Of a stretch of 64,000 bases of DNA, positions 22,600 through 34,400 are shown in pieces. Below the pieces are notes generated by a model. That model was not told where the DNA came from. It saw only the letters and a list, made by a program, of their open reading frames with translations, and did no database searches. Made by a program: the position numbers and the translations under genes. The stretch's first letter is position 1. Each line of letters starts with the position of its first letter. The stretch is from Delphinus delphis (Eukaryota; Chordata; Mammalia; Artiodactyla; Delphinidae): contig NC_082687.1 of NCBI RefSeq assembly GCF_949987515.2, positions 23,420,148 to 23,484,147 of the forward strand. Reading direction: 5' to 3'.

Positions 22600-25500
22600 A
22601 ATTTAATAACCTTGAATGTAAATGGATTAAATGCCCAAACCAAAAGACACAGACTGGCTGAATGGATACAAAAACAAGATGCATATATATGCTGTTTACA
22701 AGAGACCCACTTCAGACCTAGGGACACATAAGGACTGAAAGTGAAGGGATGGAAAAGATATTCCATGCAAATGGAAATCAAAAGAAAGTTGGAGTAGCAA
22801 TACTTATATCACATAAAATAGACTAAAATAAAGACTGTTACAAGAGAGAAGGAGGGACACTACATAGTGATCAAAGGATCAATCCAAGAAGAAGATATAA
22901 CAATTATAAATGTTTATGCACCCAACACAGGAGCACCTCAATATGTATGGCAAATGCTAACAACCATGAAAGGAGAAATTGACAGTAACACAATACTAGT
23001 AGGGGACTTTAACACCCCACTTACACCAATGGACAGATCATCCAAACAGAAAATTAATAAGGAAACACAAGCTTTAAATGACACAATAGACCAGGTAGAT
23101 CTAATTGACATTTATAAAACTTCCACCCAAAAGTAGCAGAATACACCTTCTTCTCAAGTGCACGTGGAACATTCTCCAGGATAGATCACATCTTGGGTCA
23201 CAAATCAAGCCTAAATAAATTTAAGAAAATTGAAATCATATCAAGCATCTTTCCTGACCACAATGCTATGAGATTGGAAATCAATTACAGGAAAAATACG
23301 GTAAAAATCACAAATACATGGAGGCTAAACAGTGCACTACTAAATAACCAAGAGATTACTGAAGAAATCAAAGAAGAAATAAAAAATACACTGAAACAAA
23401 TGACAACAAAAACACGACGACCCAAAACCTATGGGACACAGCAGTTCTAAGATGGAAGTTCACAGCAATTCAATCTCACCTCAAGAAACAAGAAAAATCT
23501 CAAATAAATAATCTAACCTTACACTTAAAACAACTAGAGAAAGAAGGACAAAGAAAACCCAAAGTCAGTAGAAGGAAAGAAAGCATAAAGATCAGAGCAG
23601 AAATAAATAAAATAGAAATGAAGAAAAAATAGCAAAGATCAATAAAACTAAAAGCTGGTTCTTTGAAAAGATAAACAAAATTGATAAACCCTTAGCCAGA
23701 CTCATCAAGAAAAAAAAGGAGAGGACACAAATCAATAAAATTAGAAATGAAAAAGGGAAAATCACAACTGACACTGCAGAAATACAAAGGATTATAAGAG
23801 ATTACTACAAACAACTATATGCCAATAAAATGGACAACCATGAAGAAATGGACAAATTCTTGGAAGGTACAATTTCCAAGACTGAACCAGGAAGAATTAG
23901 AAAATACAAACAGACCTATCACACGTAATGAAATTGAAACTGTAATTAGAAATCTTCCAACAAACAAAACTCCAGGACCAGATGGCTTCACTGGTGAATT
24001 CTATCAAACATTTAGAGAAGAGCTAACACTGATCCTTCTCAAACTCTTCCAGAAAATTGCAGAGGGAGAAACACTCCCAAATTCATTCTACAAAGCCACC
24101 ATCAGCCTGATAACAAAAACAGAAAACGATATCACAAAAAAAAAAAAATTATAGGCCAATATCACTGACGAACATAGATACAAAAATCCTGAAGAAAATG
24201 ATAGCAAACAGAATCCAACAGCACATTAAAAGGATCATACACCATGATCAAGTGGGATTTATCCCAGGGATGCAAGGGTTCTTCAATATACACAAATCAA
24301 TCAATGTGATACATCACATTAACAAATTAAGGAATAAAAACCATATGATACTCTCAGTAGATGCAGAAAAAGCTTTTGACAAAATTCAACACTGATTTAT
24401 GATAAAAACTCTCCAGAAAATGGGCAGAGAGGAAACCTACCTCAACATAATAAAGGCCATATATGACAAACCCACAGCAAGCATCATACTCAATGGTGAA
24501 AACCTGAAAGCATTTCCACAAATACCAGGAACAAAACAAGGATATCCACTCTCACCACTCTTATTCAACATACTTTTGGAAATCCTAGCCACAGCAATCA
24601 GAGAAGAAAAAGAAATTAAAGGAATAAATATTGGAAAAGAAGAAGTAAAACTGTCACCTTCTGCCAACGACATGATAATATACATAGAAAATCCTAAAGA
24701 TGCCACCAGAAAACTACTAGAACTAATCATTGAATTTGGTAAGGTTGCAGGATACAAAATTAATGCACAGAAATCTCTGGCATTCATATACACCAACAAC
24801 GAAAAATCAGAAAGAGAAATTAAGGAAATACTCTCATTAACCATTGCAACAAAAAGAATAAAATACCTAGGAATAAACCTGCCTAAGGAGGTGAAAGACC
24901 TGTACTCAGAAAACTATAAAATACTGATGAAAGCAATCAACGATGACATAAACAGATAGAGAAATATATCATGTTCTTGGATTGGAAGAATCAATATTGT
25001 GAAAATGACTATATTACCCAAAGCAATCTACAGATTCAATGCAATCCCTATCAAACTACCAATGGCATTCTTCATAGAATTAGAACAAAAAATTTTACAA
25101 TTCGTATGGAAACACAAAAGACCCCGAATAGCCAAAGCAATCTTCAAAAAGAAAAACAGAGTTGGAGGAATCAGGCTCCCTGACTTCAAACTATACCACA
25201 AAGCTACAGTAATCAAGACAGTATGGTACTGAAACAAAACCAGAAATATAGATCAATGGTACAAGACAGAATGCCCAGAGATACACCCACATACATATGG
25301 GCACTTAATTTATGACAAAGGAGGCAAGAACATACAATGGAGAAAAGACAGCCTCTTCAACAAGTGGTGCTGGGAAAACTGGACCGTTACATGTAACAGA
25401 ATGAAATTAGGACACTACCTAACACCATACACAAAAATAAACGCCAAATCATTAAAGACTTAAATGTAAGACCAGACACTATTAAACTCTTAGAGGAAAA

Positions 25501-27768
25501 CATAGGACAAACACTCTTTGACATAAACCACAGCAAGATCTTTTTTGACCCACCTCCTAGAGTAATGGAAATAGAAATAAAACTAAACAAATGGGACCTA
25601 ATGAAACTTAAAAGCTTTTGCACAACAAAGGAAACCATAAATAAGACAAAAGACAACCCTCAGAATGGGAAAAATATTTGCAAATGAAACAACAGGCAAA
25701 GGATTAATCTCCAAAATATACAAACAGCTCATGGAGCTCAATATCAAAAAAACAAACAATCCAGTTAAAAAATGGGTGGAAGCACACATATGGACACCTT
25801 ATCTTTGATAAAGGTGGCAGGAATGCACAGTGGAGAAAGAACAGCCTCTTCAATAAGTGGTGCTGGGAAAACTGGACAGGTACATGTAAAAGTATGAAAT
25901 TAGAACACTCCCTAACACCATACACAAAAATAAGCTCAAAATGGATTAAAGACCTAAATGTAAGGCCAGAAACTATCAAACTCTTAGAGGAAAACATAGG
26001 CAGAACACTCTATGACATAAATCACAGCAAGATCCTTTCTGACCCACCTCCTAGAGAAATGGAAATAAAAACAAAAATAAACAAATGGGACCTAATGAAA
26101 CTTCAAAGCTTTTGCACAGCAAAGGAAACCATAAACAACACCAAAAGACAACCCTCAGAATGGGAGAAAATATTTTCAAATGAAGCAACTGACAAAGGAT
26201 TAATCTCCAAAATTTACAAGCAGCTCATTCAGCTCAATAACAAAAAACAAACGACCCAATCCAAAAATGGGCAGAAGACCTAAATAGACATTTCTCCAAA
26301 GAAGATATACAGACTGCCAAAAAACACATGAAAGAATGCTCAACATCATTAATCATTAGAGAAATGCAAATCAAAACTACAATGAGATATCATCTCACAC
26401 CAGTCAGAATGGCCATCATCAAAAAATCTAGAAACAATAAATGCTGGAGAGGGTGTGGAGAAAAGGGAACACTCTTGCACTGCTGGTGGCAATGTGAATT
26501 GGTTCAGCCACTATGGAGAACAGTATAGAGGTTCCTTAAAAAACTACAAATAGAACTACCATATGACCCAGCAATCCCACTACTGGGCATATACCCTGAG
26601 AAAACCAAAATTCAAAAAGAGTCATGTACCAAAATGTTCGCTGCAGCTCTATTTACAATAGCCCGGAGATGGAAACAACCTAAGTGCCCATCATCGGATG
26701 AATGGATAAAGAAGATGTGGCACATATATACAATGGAATATTACTCAGCCACAAAAAGAAACGAAATTGAGCTATTTGTAATGAGGTGGATAGACCTAGA
26801 GTCTGTCATACAGAGTGAAGTAAGTCAGAAAGAAAAAGACAAATACCATATGCTAACACATATATATGGAATTTAAGAAAAAAAATGTCATGAAGAACCT
26901 AGGGGTAAGACAGGAATAAAGACGCAGACCTACTGGAGAATGGACTTGAGGATATGGGGAGGGGGAAGTGTAAGCTGTGACAAAGCGAGAGAGAGTCATG
27001 GACATATATACACTACCAAACGTAAGGTAGATAGCTAGTGGGAAGCAGCTGCATGGCACAGGGATATGGGCTCGGTGCTTTGTGACCACCTGGAGGGGTG
27101 GGATAGGGAGAGTGGGAGGGAGGGAGATGCAAGAGGGAAGAGATATGGGAACATATGTATATGTATAACTGATTCACTTTGTTATAAAGCAGAAACTAAC
27201 ACACCATTGTAAAGCGATTATACCGCAATAAAGATGTTAAAAAAAAAAAAAAAGGGTGGAAGACCTAAATAGACATTTCACCAAGGAAGACATACAGATG
27301 GTCAAGAGGCACATGAAAAGATGCTCAATATCACTAATCATTAGAGAAATGCAAATCAAAACTACAATGAGGTATCACCTCAGGCCCATCAGAATGGCTA
27401 TCATCAAAAAATCTACAAACAATAGCTGGAGAGGGTGTGGAGAAAAGGGAACCCTCTTGCACTGTTGGTGGGAATGTAAATTGATACAGCCACTATGGAG
27501 AACAGTATGGAGGTTTCTTAAAAAACTAAAAATAGAACTACCATATGACCCAGCAATCCCACTCCTGGGCATATACCCTGAGAAAACCATAATTCAAAAA
27601 GTGACATGTACCACAATGTTCACTGCAGCACTATTTACAATAGCCAGGACATGGAACCAACCTAAATGTCCATCAACAGATGAATGGATAAAAATGTGGC
27701 ACATATATACAATGGAATATTACTCAGCCATAAAGAGAAACGAAATTGAGTTATTTGTAGTGAGTTGA
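22600..27768 (+). pseudogene. L1 A ORF2 remnant, split by L1 B
   Basis: The endonuclease part lies at about 22620-23300 ('VGDFNTPLTPMDRSS' at about 23000). The reverse transcriptase follows at 23819-24959. The catalytic FADD box reads SAND at 24660-24671, so one of the two metal-binding aspartates is replaced by Asn. The C-terminal region continues to 25782, and after L1 B it resumes at 27262-27768 with the cysteine-rich 'CWWECKL' stretch. Multiple stops and frameshifts are present. Confidence 0.85.
25783..27250 (+). mobile_element. L1 LINE B, 5'-truncated, inserted into L1 A
   Basis: The text from 25783 repeats ORF2 sequence already passed in L1 A (compare 25286-25782), runs through the 3' UTR and ends in poly-A at 27239-27253. 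The target duplication 'gggtggaag', preceded by A residues, is found at 25774-25782 and 27254-27262. It carries ORF2 C-terminal coding remnants at 25894-26876. Confidence 0.93.
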
Positions 27769-28207
27769 ATGGACCTAGAGTCTGTCATACAGAATGAAGT
27801 AAGTCAAAAAGAGAAAAATACTGTATGCTAACGCATATATATATATGGAATCTAAAAAAAAAAAAAAAAACGGTACTGATGAACCTAGTTGTAGGGCAGG
27901 AATAAAGAGGTAAACATAGAAAATGAACTTGAGGACATGGGGTGGGAGGGTGAAGCTGGGGCAAAGTGAGAGTAGCATGAACATATATACACTACAGAAT
28001 GAGAAGCAGCAGCATAGCACAGGGAAATCGGCTTGGTGCATTGCGATGACTTAGAGGGGTGGGATAGGGAGGATGGGAGGGAGGCTCAAGAGGGAGGGGA
28101 TATGGGGACATGTGTATGCATATGGCTGATTTGCTTCCTTGCGCAACAGAAACTAACACAGTATTGTGAAGCAATTATACTCCAATAAAGATCTATTTTT
28201 TAAAAAA

Positions 28208-28800
28208 ACATGCAAAGAAGGGAATTAGTGTGCTGGCTGGGGTGATTAATCCTCACTATCAAGAGGAAATTGGACAGCAACTCTACTATTAATACAATGG
28301 AGATAAGGAATGCATTGTCTGGAATACAAGAGATCCCTTAGGGCATCTCCTAGTATTACTATGCTCTGTGATTAAAATCAATGGAAATCTACAACAATCC
28401 AATCCAGGTAGGACTAGTAATGGCCCAGATTCTTCAGGAATGAAGGTTTGGGTCACTCCACCAAGCAAAGAACTACAACCAGCTGAGGTACTTGCTGAAG
28501 GCAAAGGAAATACGAAACAGTAGTGGGAAAAGGCTGTTATAAATACCAACTATAACATGACCATTTACAGACTTATAAGTATTTCCTCCTTTTTTCGTTG
28601 TGAATGTGTAATATATTTGCTTAGTATATATAACAAAAATATTTGCTTAGATTATATATTAATATATATAACAAATATAACAAATATTGTTTTCTTTCTT
28701 CTGTTATTCCCTTGTCACATAACATAGGATGTAACAGATAGTCATTAAGTATTGTTAATTTTACATCTCAGCATTTAAGTTACAGGGTATCAGCAAATCC
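28208..28800 (+). pseudogene. ERV-L remnant, 3' part (dUTPase domain and tail)
   Basis: After the L1, ERV-L sequence resumes with a dUTPase-like domain at about 28215-28540 ('GMKVWVTPPSKELQPAEV' at about 28438). ERV-L elements encode dUTPase at the end of pol. Stops break the frame. The bases lost around the L1 insertion suggest a small target deletion. The tail to about 28800 has no recognisable 3' LTR. Confidence 0.7.
28600..28695. repeat. AT-rich short repeats
   Basis: The word 'atatttgcttag' occurs twice (near 28612 and 28637) among runs of 'atatataacaaa'. It is probably decayed ERV-L tail plus local slippage. Confidence 0.6.
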
Positions 28801-29884
28801 ACAATCCTACCACTCAGTCCTCTTAATGCTTTACTTTCTACCTTATTTTTGTCTTCCAACGTGGCACCATTCCCAGTAAAGGCGAACTTTCCTCTGTAGT
28901 TTTACTTCCATCTATTGGAAAAGGAAAAGTTCCAAAGCTATTCCTGTGTTCTAGCATGACTGTCTTAGATCCATCAATTACTTCATATCTCTTTTATCTT
29001 TAATCTCTTCCTGCAAACTAACTCGGTCTCAAGTTTCCTCTACCCAGCTCCTACCTTGTCTAAACAGCCATTCTTTTCAAGATTATCCTTACTGATGCGT
29101 TAAATATATTGGTGTAACCATTTTGTAAATTGGTAAAAACCAAAACACTATTAAGCAAGGTAAACAACTTACAATTTTGTTCCTTTTTCTACTGGACATT
29201 TCAACTAAACCGTTTTAAAGTTTCGTCTGTATTACAGGCCGTTAACGTCTGACATCACAATCATATTAGTCAAGTCTTAACGGAGCTATAATTAGGCAAT
29301 ATTTTCCAATTTAAAGGTCTCCAATTAAAGCCTAAATTCTTATGGTGAATCCTTGGAATTTAACTTGAAAGAGTACAAGCGTGATGACTCCATCTATTCT
29401 TCTTTATTGTAAACCATCTTCAGTGTCAGCCTACACGTAAATACTGTGAAAATTTCACCTTTTTTATTTTCAAAGTACTCTTTCATTCTTTCTCACCTGT
29501 CATTTTCCTTACTCTCCCCCCATTTTTCGGACAACATAAATTTTCGACACGCCACAAAAGCTCATTAAAAAGATATTTGCTAAAGATAACGGATCGTCTC
29601 CAAACGCATATGGCCACCAGTACAGCCCTTACTTTAATAACCACACGCAAGAGAAAGGCAATCTCATTTAGGAACCCTAGCTCATTTCTTGATGAATGGG
29701 CCACGACCTCAAACGATTTCCCTTCAATCCGGATTTTGAGTTCTTTTCCTTACTTTCTCCCCAAATGCTCTTCTACTCGTGTTTCCAAAACTTTCCCATT
29801 CACAAGATTTTACCTAAATAAAACTTTCTCGGCCTTTCACAAGTAACCTGACTCGGACAGAACGGATAGAGATAGGAAGGTGGA
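28801..29884. other. Unique-looking upstream flank of the CpG island
   Basis: No repeat or coding exon is recognised. Composition rises in GC toward 29880. Short ORFs on both strands (29483-29846) look accidental. A divergent noncoding transcript starting in the island could run leftward here, but nothing in the sequence proves it. Confidence 0.45.
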
Positions 29885-30426
29885 ACTCGTAGAGTCGTAG
29901 TCACCTCCAACGCGTCCGCTCCCGGCCGCTTCTCCCGGGAAGCCTCCTGTGACTTACACACGATCCCCAGTGACACTACGGTAGCCGCCCCACTCAGCCA
30001 GAGGCAGCCGCGCCAGCGCAGCAGCTAAGCTGCGGGTCAGCGAGGGGGTACCAGCACGGCCCATGAAGTAGGAGGCGATTGTGGGCGGAGGACGGTGAGA
30101 GGGGAGGGAGGAAAGGAGTGGGGCGGGGCGAAGGGGCGGAGGGGCGGGCCTTTCCGGAGGTTCCAACGTCCTCCACTTCCTGTTTGCCGGACCTTCTGAA
30201 TCCGGGTCAAGGGTGTCCACCCCCTCTTCTCCCCGGCTGATCCGGCACCGTCCGTGACAGCGGCTCCTGACTCAACCCGGGGCGGTTTTCATCCTACGAC
30301 CTGCCGGAGCCCGGACTCCCACAACTGCCGCAGAACGCGGAGGCGTGCTTCCTCATCCACTGGCTCGCAGCCCCGGCCCCTGAGCACCCGTAGCCGCCAG
30401 GGGACCCCGCTGGCCCCTCAGAGCTG

Positions 30427-30483
30427 ATGCTGAGGCCCCGCGGGCCCGGGGCGGCGGCGGAGTGCGGGCCTCTGGCTTCTTAG
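30427..30483 (+). other. Upstream ORF 1 (18 codons)
   Basis: ATG at 30427 opens a short frame that stops at 30481-30483, before the USP38 start. Whether it is in the mRNA depends on the unmapped start site. Confidence 0.4.
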
Positions 30484-30546
30484 GCCCATCGCGGGCGGTG
30501 CCGATTCTTACGCGCCCCAGGCTTGCCAACTCCCGCCCGGGCTTGG

Positions 30547-30567
30547 ATGGGCCCCCCTGCCCGATAA
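30547..30567 (+). other. Upstream ORF 2 (6 codons)
   Basis: ATG at 30547 and stop TAA at 30565-30567. The stop directly abuts the ATG of the next upstream ORF (TAAATG). Confidence 0.45.
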
Positions 30568-30846
30568 ATGTGGCTACTGAGGCAGCGGTGGCGGTGGTCG
30601 GTCCCGCTGCTGCTGCTGCGCTCCAAGTTCACCTCCGCCCCGGGGCTCTCCTGGCCCACCCTGGGGCCGTGGCCGCCCGCTCCTTCCTCACTGGGCCGGG
30701 CCTTGCAGCGTGGCGACAATGGACAAGATCCTGGAGGGCCTGGTGAGTTCTTCGCACCCGCTGCCCCTCAAGCGGGTGATCGTGCGGAAGGTGGTGGAGT
30801 CGGCGGAGCATTGGCTGGACGAGGCGCAATGCGAGGCCATGTTTGA
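30568..30846 (+). other. Upstream ORF 3 (92 codons), overlaps the USP38 start
   Basis: ATG at 30568 in a weak context (T at -3, T at +4) opens a frame that runs past the USP38 ATG at 30719 in a different frame and stops at 30846. If used, it would reduce USP38 translation. The predicted peptide is rich in Arg, Trp, Pro and Gly and resembles nothing I know. Confidence 0.45.
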
Positions 30847-31400
30847 CCTCACGACGCGGCTCATCCTGGAGGGCCAGGACCCCTTTCAGCGGCAGGTGGG
30901 CCATCAAGTGCTGGAGGCCTACGCGCGCTACCACCGGCCAGAGTTCGAGTCCTTCTTCAATAAGACGTTCGTGCTGGGCCTCCTCCAACAGGGCTACCAC
31001 TCGCTGGACAGGAAGGACGTAGCCATCCTGGACTACATTCACAACGGCCTGAAGCTGATCATGAGCTGCCCGTCGGTGCTGGACCTCTTCAGCCTGCTGC
31101 AGGTGGAGGTGCTGCGGATGGTGTGTGAGAGGCCGGAGCCGCAGCTTTGCGCCCGACTGAGCGACCTCCTGACCGACTTCGTGCAGTGCATCCCCAAGGG
31201 GAAATTGTCCATCACCTTCTGCCAACAGCTGGTTCGAACGATAGGCCACTTCCAGTGCGTGTCCACCCAGGAGAAAGAGCTGCGGGAATATGTCTCACAG
31301 GTGACAAAAGTGAGTAACTTGCTCCAGAACATCTGGAAGGCCGAGCCCTCCACCTTGCTGCCTTCCCTGCAAGAAGTTTTTGCAAGCATTTCTTCCACAG
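30719..31400 (+). CDS. USP38: USP38 coding exon 1
   Basis: Codes for residues 1-227 plus one base. It opens [11 protein letters not shown] and ends in ISST. The donor is g|gtaagg at 31401. It lies inside the CpG island and its codons are far GC-richer than those of the later exons. Confidence 0.97.
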
Positions 31401-34400
31401 GTAAGGGTCATTACATTGCGAGAAAATCTCTCTTGGAAATTTAGTGTGTGTCTCTTACGTACACACCGTGTTTGTTTCCCTGCTCTGAAAACATCTTAAT
31501 GGGAGAGGACATCTTAACACCTTCATCCAAATTCTTATCCACTGCCCTATTCAGGCTGTCACTTTGGACATTAAAAAACGGGCAGTGTTTCCAGTTTAGA
31601 GGCTGAGAACGTCGAGGTCTAAGACCTTTGGCAGCAAACAAGTTGCTTAACTACCCAGCTTCTGCTCAAGTTATGGAATGCTTTGAAGATGACAGCTACT
31701 ATGTGAAAGCTTCTATTCATTAGTGACTAATGGCCGCATAATAATGTTTACTGTATCATCATTGTACTGTGATTCTGTCATCTTGCTGTCATGAGTTTTT
31801 CCTTAGTTTCTGAATTTTTCCATTTTTTAATTCATGGACTGTGTGCCATTTATTATTAGATTATCCTAGTTAACTGTGTCGTTGTTGAATATTGACATTT
31901 TATGTCTGCAGTAGTTTGTGAGAGTAGATACAGGTGGACGAGTGAAGGGAAAGAGCATGAAGACTTAAATAGGTGTTTTTGCGCTCCAGGTGTCAATAGC
32001 CCACGTATCATGTCCTTAGAAATCCGGGAGGGATCAGGTGATACTTAGCAGGAAAATGCTTTCTCACTCGGGAATTTTACCTGTATGTTTGCATTCCTTG
32101 TTCGGACATGGAGCTTCCAGCTCTGTAAGTTGTGAAACAATAGATCCAAAACTGTGTTCACTCCCTCTCTGCTTGGTACAATCTTTCTCTGGCTGTTGTT
32201 CGAAATTGAACTTGTGAAGGAGGTATCCTCCTTTTATGTTGAGAATAAGAAATAAGAGTAGAGTTTTAACAGGCTCCATGCTTTCCTGATGAATTAAGTA
32301 CATTTATGAAAGAATTACCAACTATATATTTGCATTATCTGAGTTTTGGTTTATTTTTTAATTGTAATTTTTTATGTATTGCCTGTGTTGCTATAACAGT
32401 TCGATTTCCCCAGAACTTTTTCAACTGTAGTAGTAAAGCTGCTCATCTTGGATTTGCTTAATTTTCATGTAGTTTAAGCAAAGTCCCCCCCAAATTTATC
32501 TTAGTTTCTACTTCTTTAAGTGATTTTAAAAATTTTCCTTAGAACAATGTGATGACTACTATAATTAATAGGGGTAAGTTACTTTGGAGGATCTAAAATG
32601 GGAATTATGATACCTTGCATGTCTTTTCTGACTACTGCTTTACAAATGAATATTTTAACACGACAATAACAATATTAAAGAATGCAAGAAAATAAAGTAA
32701 TTTACGGACTAAATATGGCCATAGTGAAGAATAGTTTTTATGTTGCAGTACTGTCGAACTACTACTCTTAATCTCTCGTTTCTGCAGTTTAACATTCCTT
32801 GTATGTTAGAGTCTACCCATGAGATGGAGTGTAACAACTGCCTGGTGGAGGGGTGGTAAATTGTTGTTCTCTCTGAATACTTCCCTTGAACCTTCTTGCC
32901 ATGTTCCTTTTTCTTTTCATTTAAAAAATAGATGCATCATTTGAACCTTCTGTGGCATTGGCAAGCCTTGTGCAGCACATTCCTCTTCAGATGATAACAG
33001 TTCTCATCAGGAGCCTTACTACAGATCCAAATGTAAAAGATGCAAGTATGACCCAAGCTCTTTGCAGGTACTTCTTCATAACACCATAGATGGTAATTGT
33101 AGATTTGGGAGGAGGAGATATTTTGCTGTATTTTGTGGGTAATGAAAAACTTAGGGAAATGTTTAAAACTGATATTGTGGAATCAAATATATAAAGACTC
33201 TCCAAATTAATTGAAATGAATTGTTTACCTTACTATAGGCTTGACAGGCATCCAGTAACTCACATATCTGTTTTCTATTCAGCTTTTTTAAATTCCAAAA
33301 ATATAGCACACATATACACTTACTGTTCAGCCAGGAGTTGGTTGGATTATCAATATATTTTACTAATTTCTTTGCTCAGTATTGTTGCCTGCAACCTATT
33401 TCCTCCCTCTGGGATCTTTTTTTTTTCTGGCTAAGTATATATTTTACTTAGTACATACTTTTACTTTCTCTTTCAACCAGGACCTCTGGGTAATACTTTC
33501 TTAGCCTTTGTTTGAAATGGTGTTTTTTTCTTGCTTATTCCCAAGTAGATGATTTGGCAAGATACAGAATTCTAATTTAATAATTATTTTCTCTTAGCAT
33601 TTTGAAAATAATACTGCATTGTCTTCTGGCATCTATTGTTGCTGATGTGGAGTCTGCAGTCAATTTGATTATCGTTCCTTTGTGAGTAGTTAGGGTCTTC
33701 TGGTAATGTTTATGCTTTTCTCTTTATCCTTGATGTTTTGCAGTTTTATTCTTATATTTCTAGGTGTAAACTTAATGTTATTTTTGCTTCTCAGAACTCT
33801 TGTGCTTTTATTAATTCAATCATTCATTCTTTCAACTATTAAAATCACATTTATTGGGCACTTACTATGAGTGCCAAGCAGTGTTTAAAAACCTCATTGA
33901 ACAAATGGGTAGAAATATCCTAACGGGCTTCTAGCTGGGGAGGCAGGCAGGCAATATCAGTAACATATTTGAAGAGATACATCCTGATCTCAGAGATGCT
34001 AAAATGTGGAAAGGTACAGTCATTGGTGTTCTAGTTTAGATTACAGGACTTTTCTTGCCTTAGTGGTACATAAACTAAATTTTACATCCTAAAACTGATT
34101 TTGTTTTAGATTTCATTAAGTATGGTAAGTAAAATAATTTTGTATGTTGGATAGTGATGAGCGTTTTTGGAAAAAAGTAGATAGGAAAGCAAGAAAGCAT
34201 GGGGAATGGTTTGCAATTTTAAATATGATAGAAGAGGAAGGCCTCACTGAGAAGGTGACCATGAAATAAAGATATGAAGGAAATGAGGGTGCAGACCTTG
34301 TGGTGATCTAAGGGGAAGAGCATCAATACTGTCTTATAATTTACTAGTTTTTCCTTCAAAGATACCCATTTATAGAGATTATTCCAGTTATTGAGTGTCT

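Larger units (their letters stand above)
21600..28207 (+). mobile_element. L1 LINE A, 5'-truncated, inserted into the ERV-L
   Basis: The element starts just ahead of ORF1, after an A-run at 21603-21620, so the ~1-kb 5' UTR is missing. It runs through ORF1, ORF2 and the 3' UTR ('actccaataaagatct' near 28171) to an A-rich tail at about 28200. ERV-L text flanks it on both sides. Its ORF2 is interrupted from 25783 to about 27250 by L1 B. Many stops show it is dead. Confidence 0.9.
29885..31300 (+). promoter_or_regulatory. USP38: CpG island and likely USP38 promoter
   Basis: CpG-dense, GC-rich sequence starts abruptly near 29885 and continues through exon 1. GC boxes of the Sp1 type cluster at 30121-30150. 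ETS-type cores lie at 30152-30158 (ttccgga) and 30174-30182 (cacttcctg). I see no TATA box at a useful distance. This is the usual form of a broad housekeeping promoter, and transcription probably starts between about 30150 and 30450. The exact start site is not visible. Confidence 0.85.

Noticed and set aside
30629..31249. 206-codon minus-strand ORF across exon 1
   Set aside because: It lies opposite the USP38 exon 1 codons, in GC-rich sequence where stop codons are rare, and has no family resemblance.
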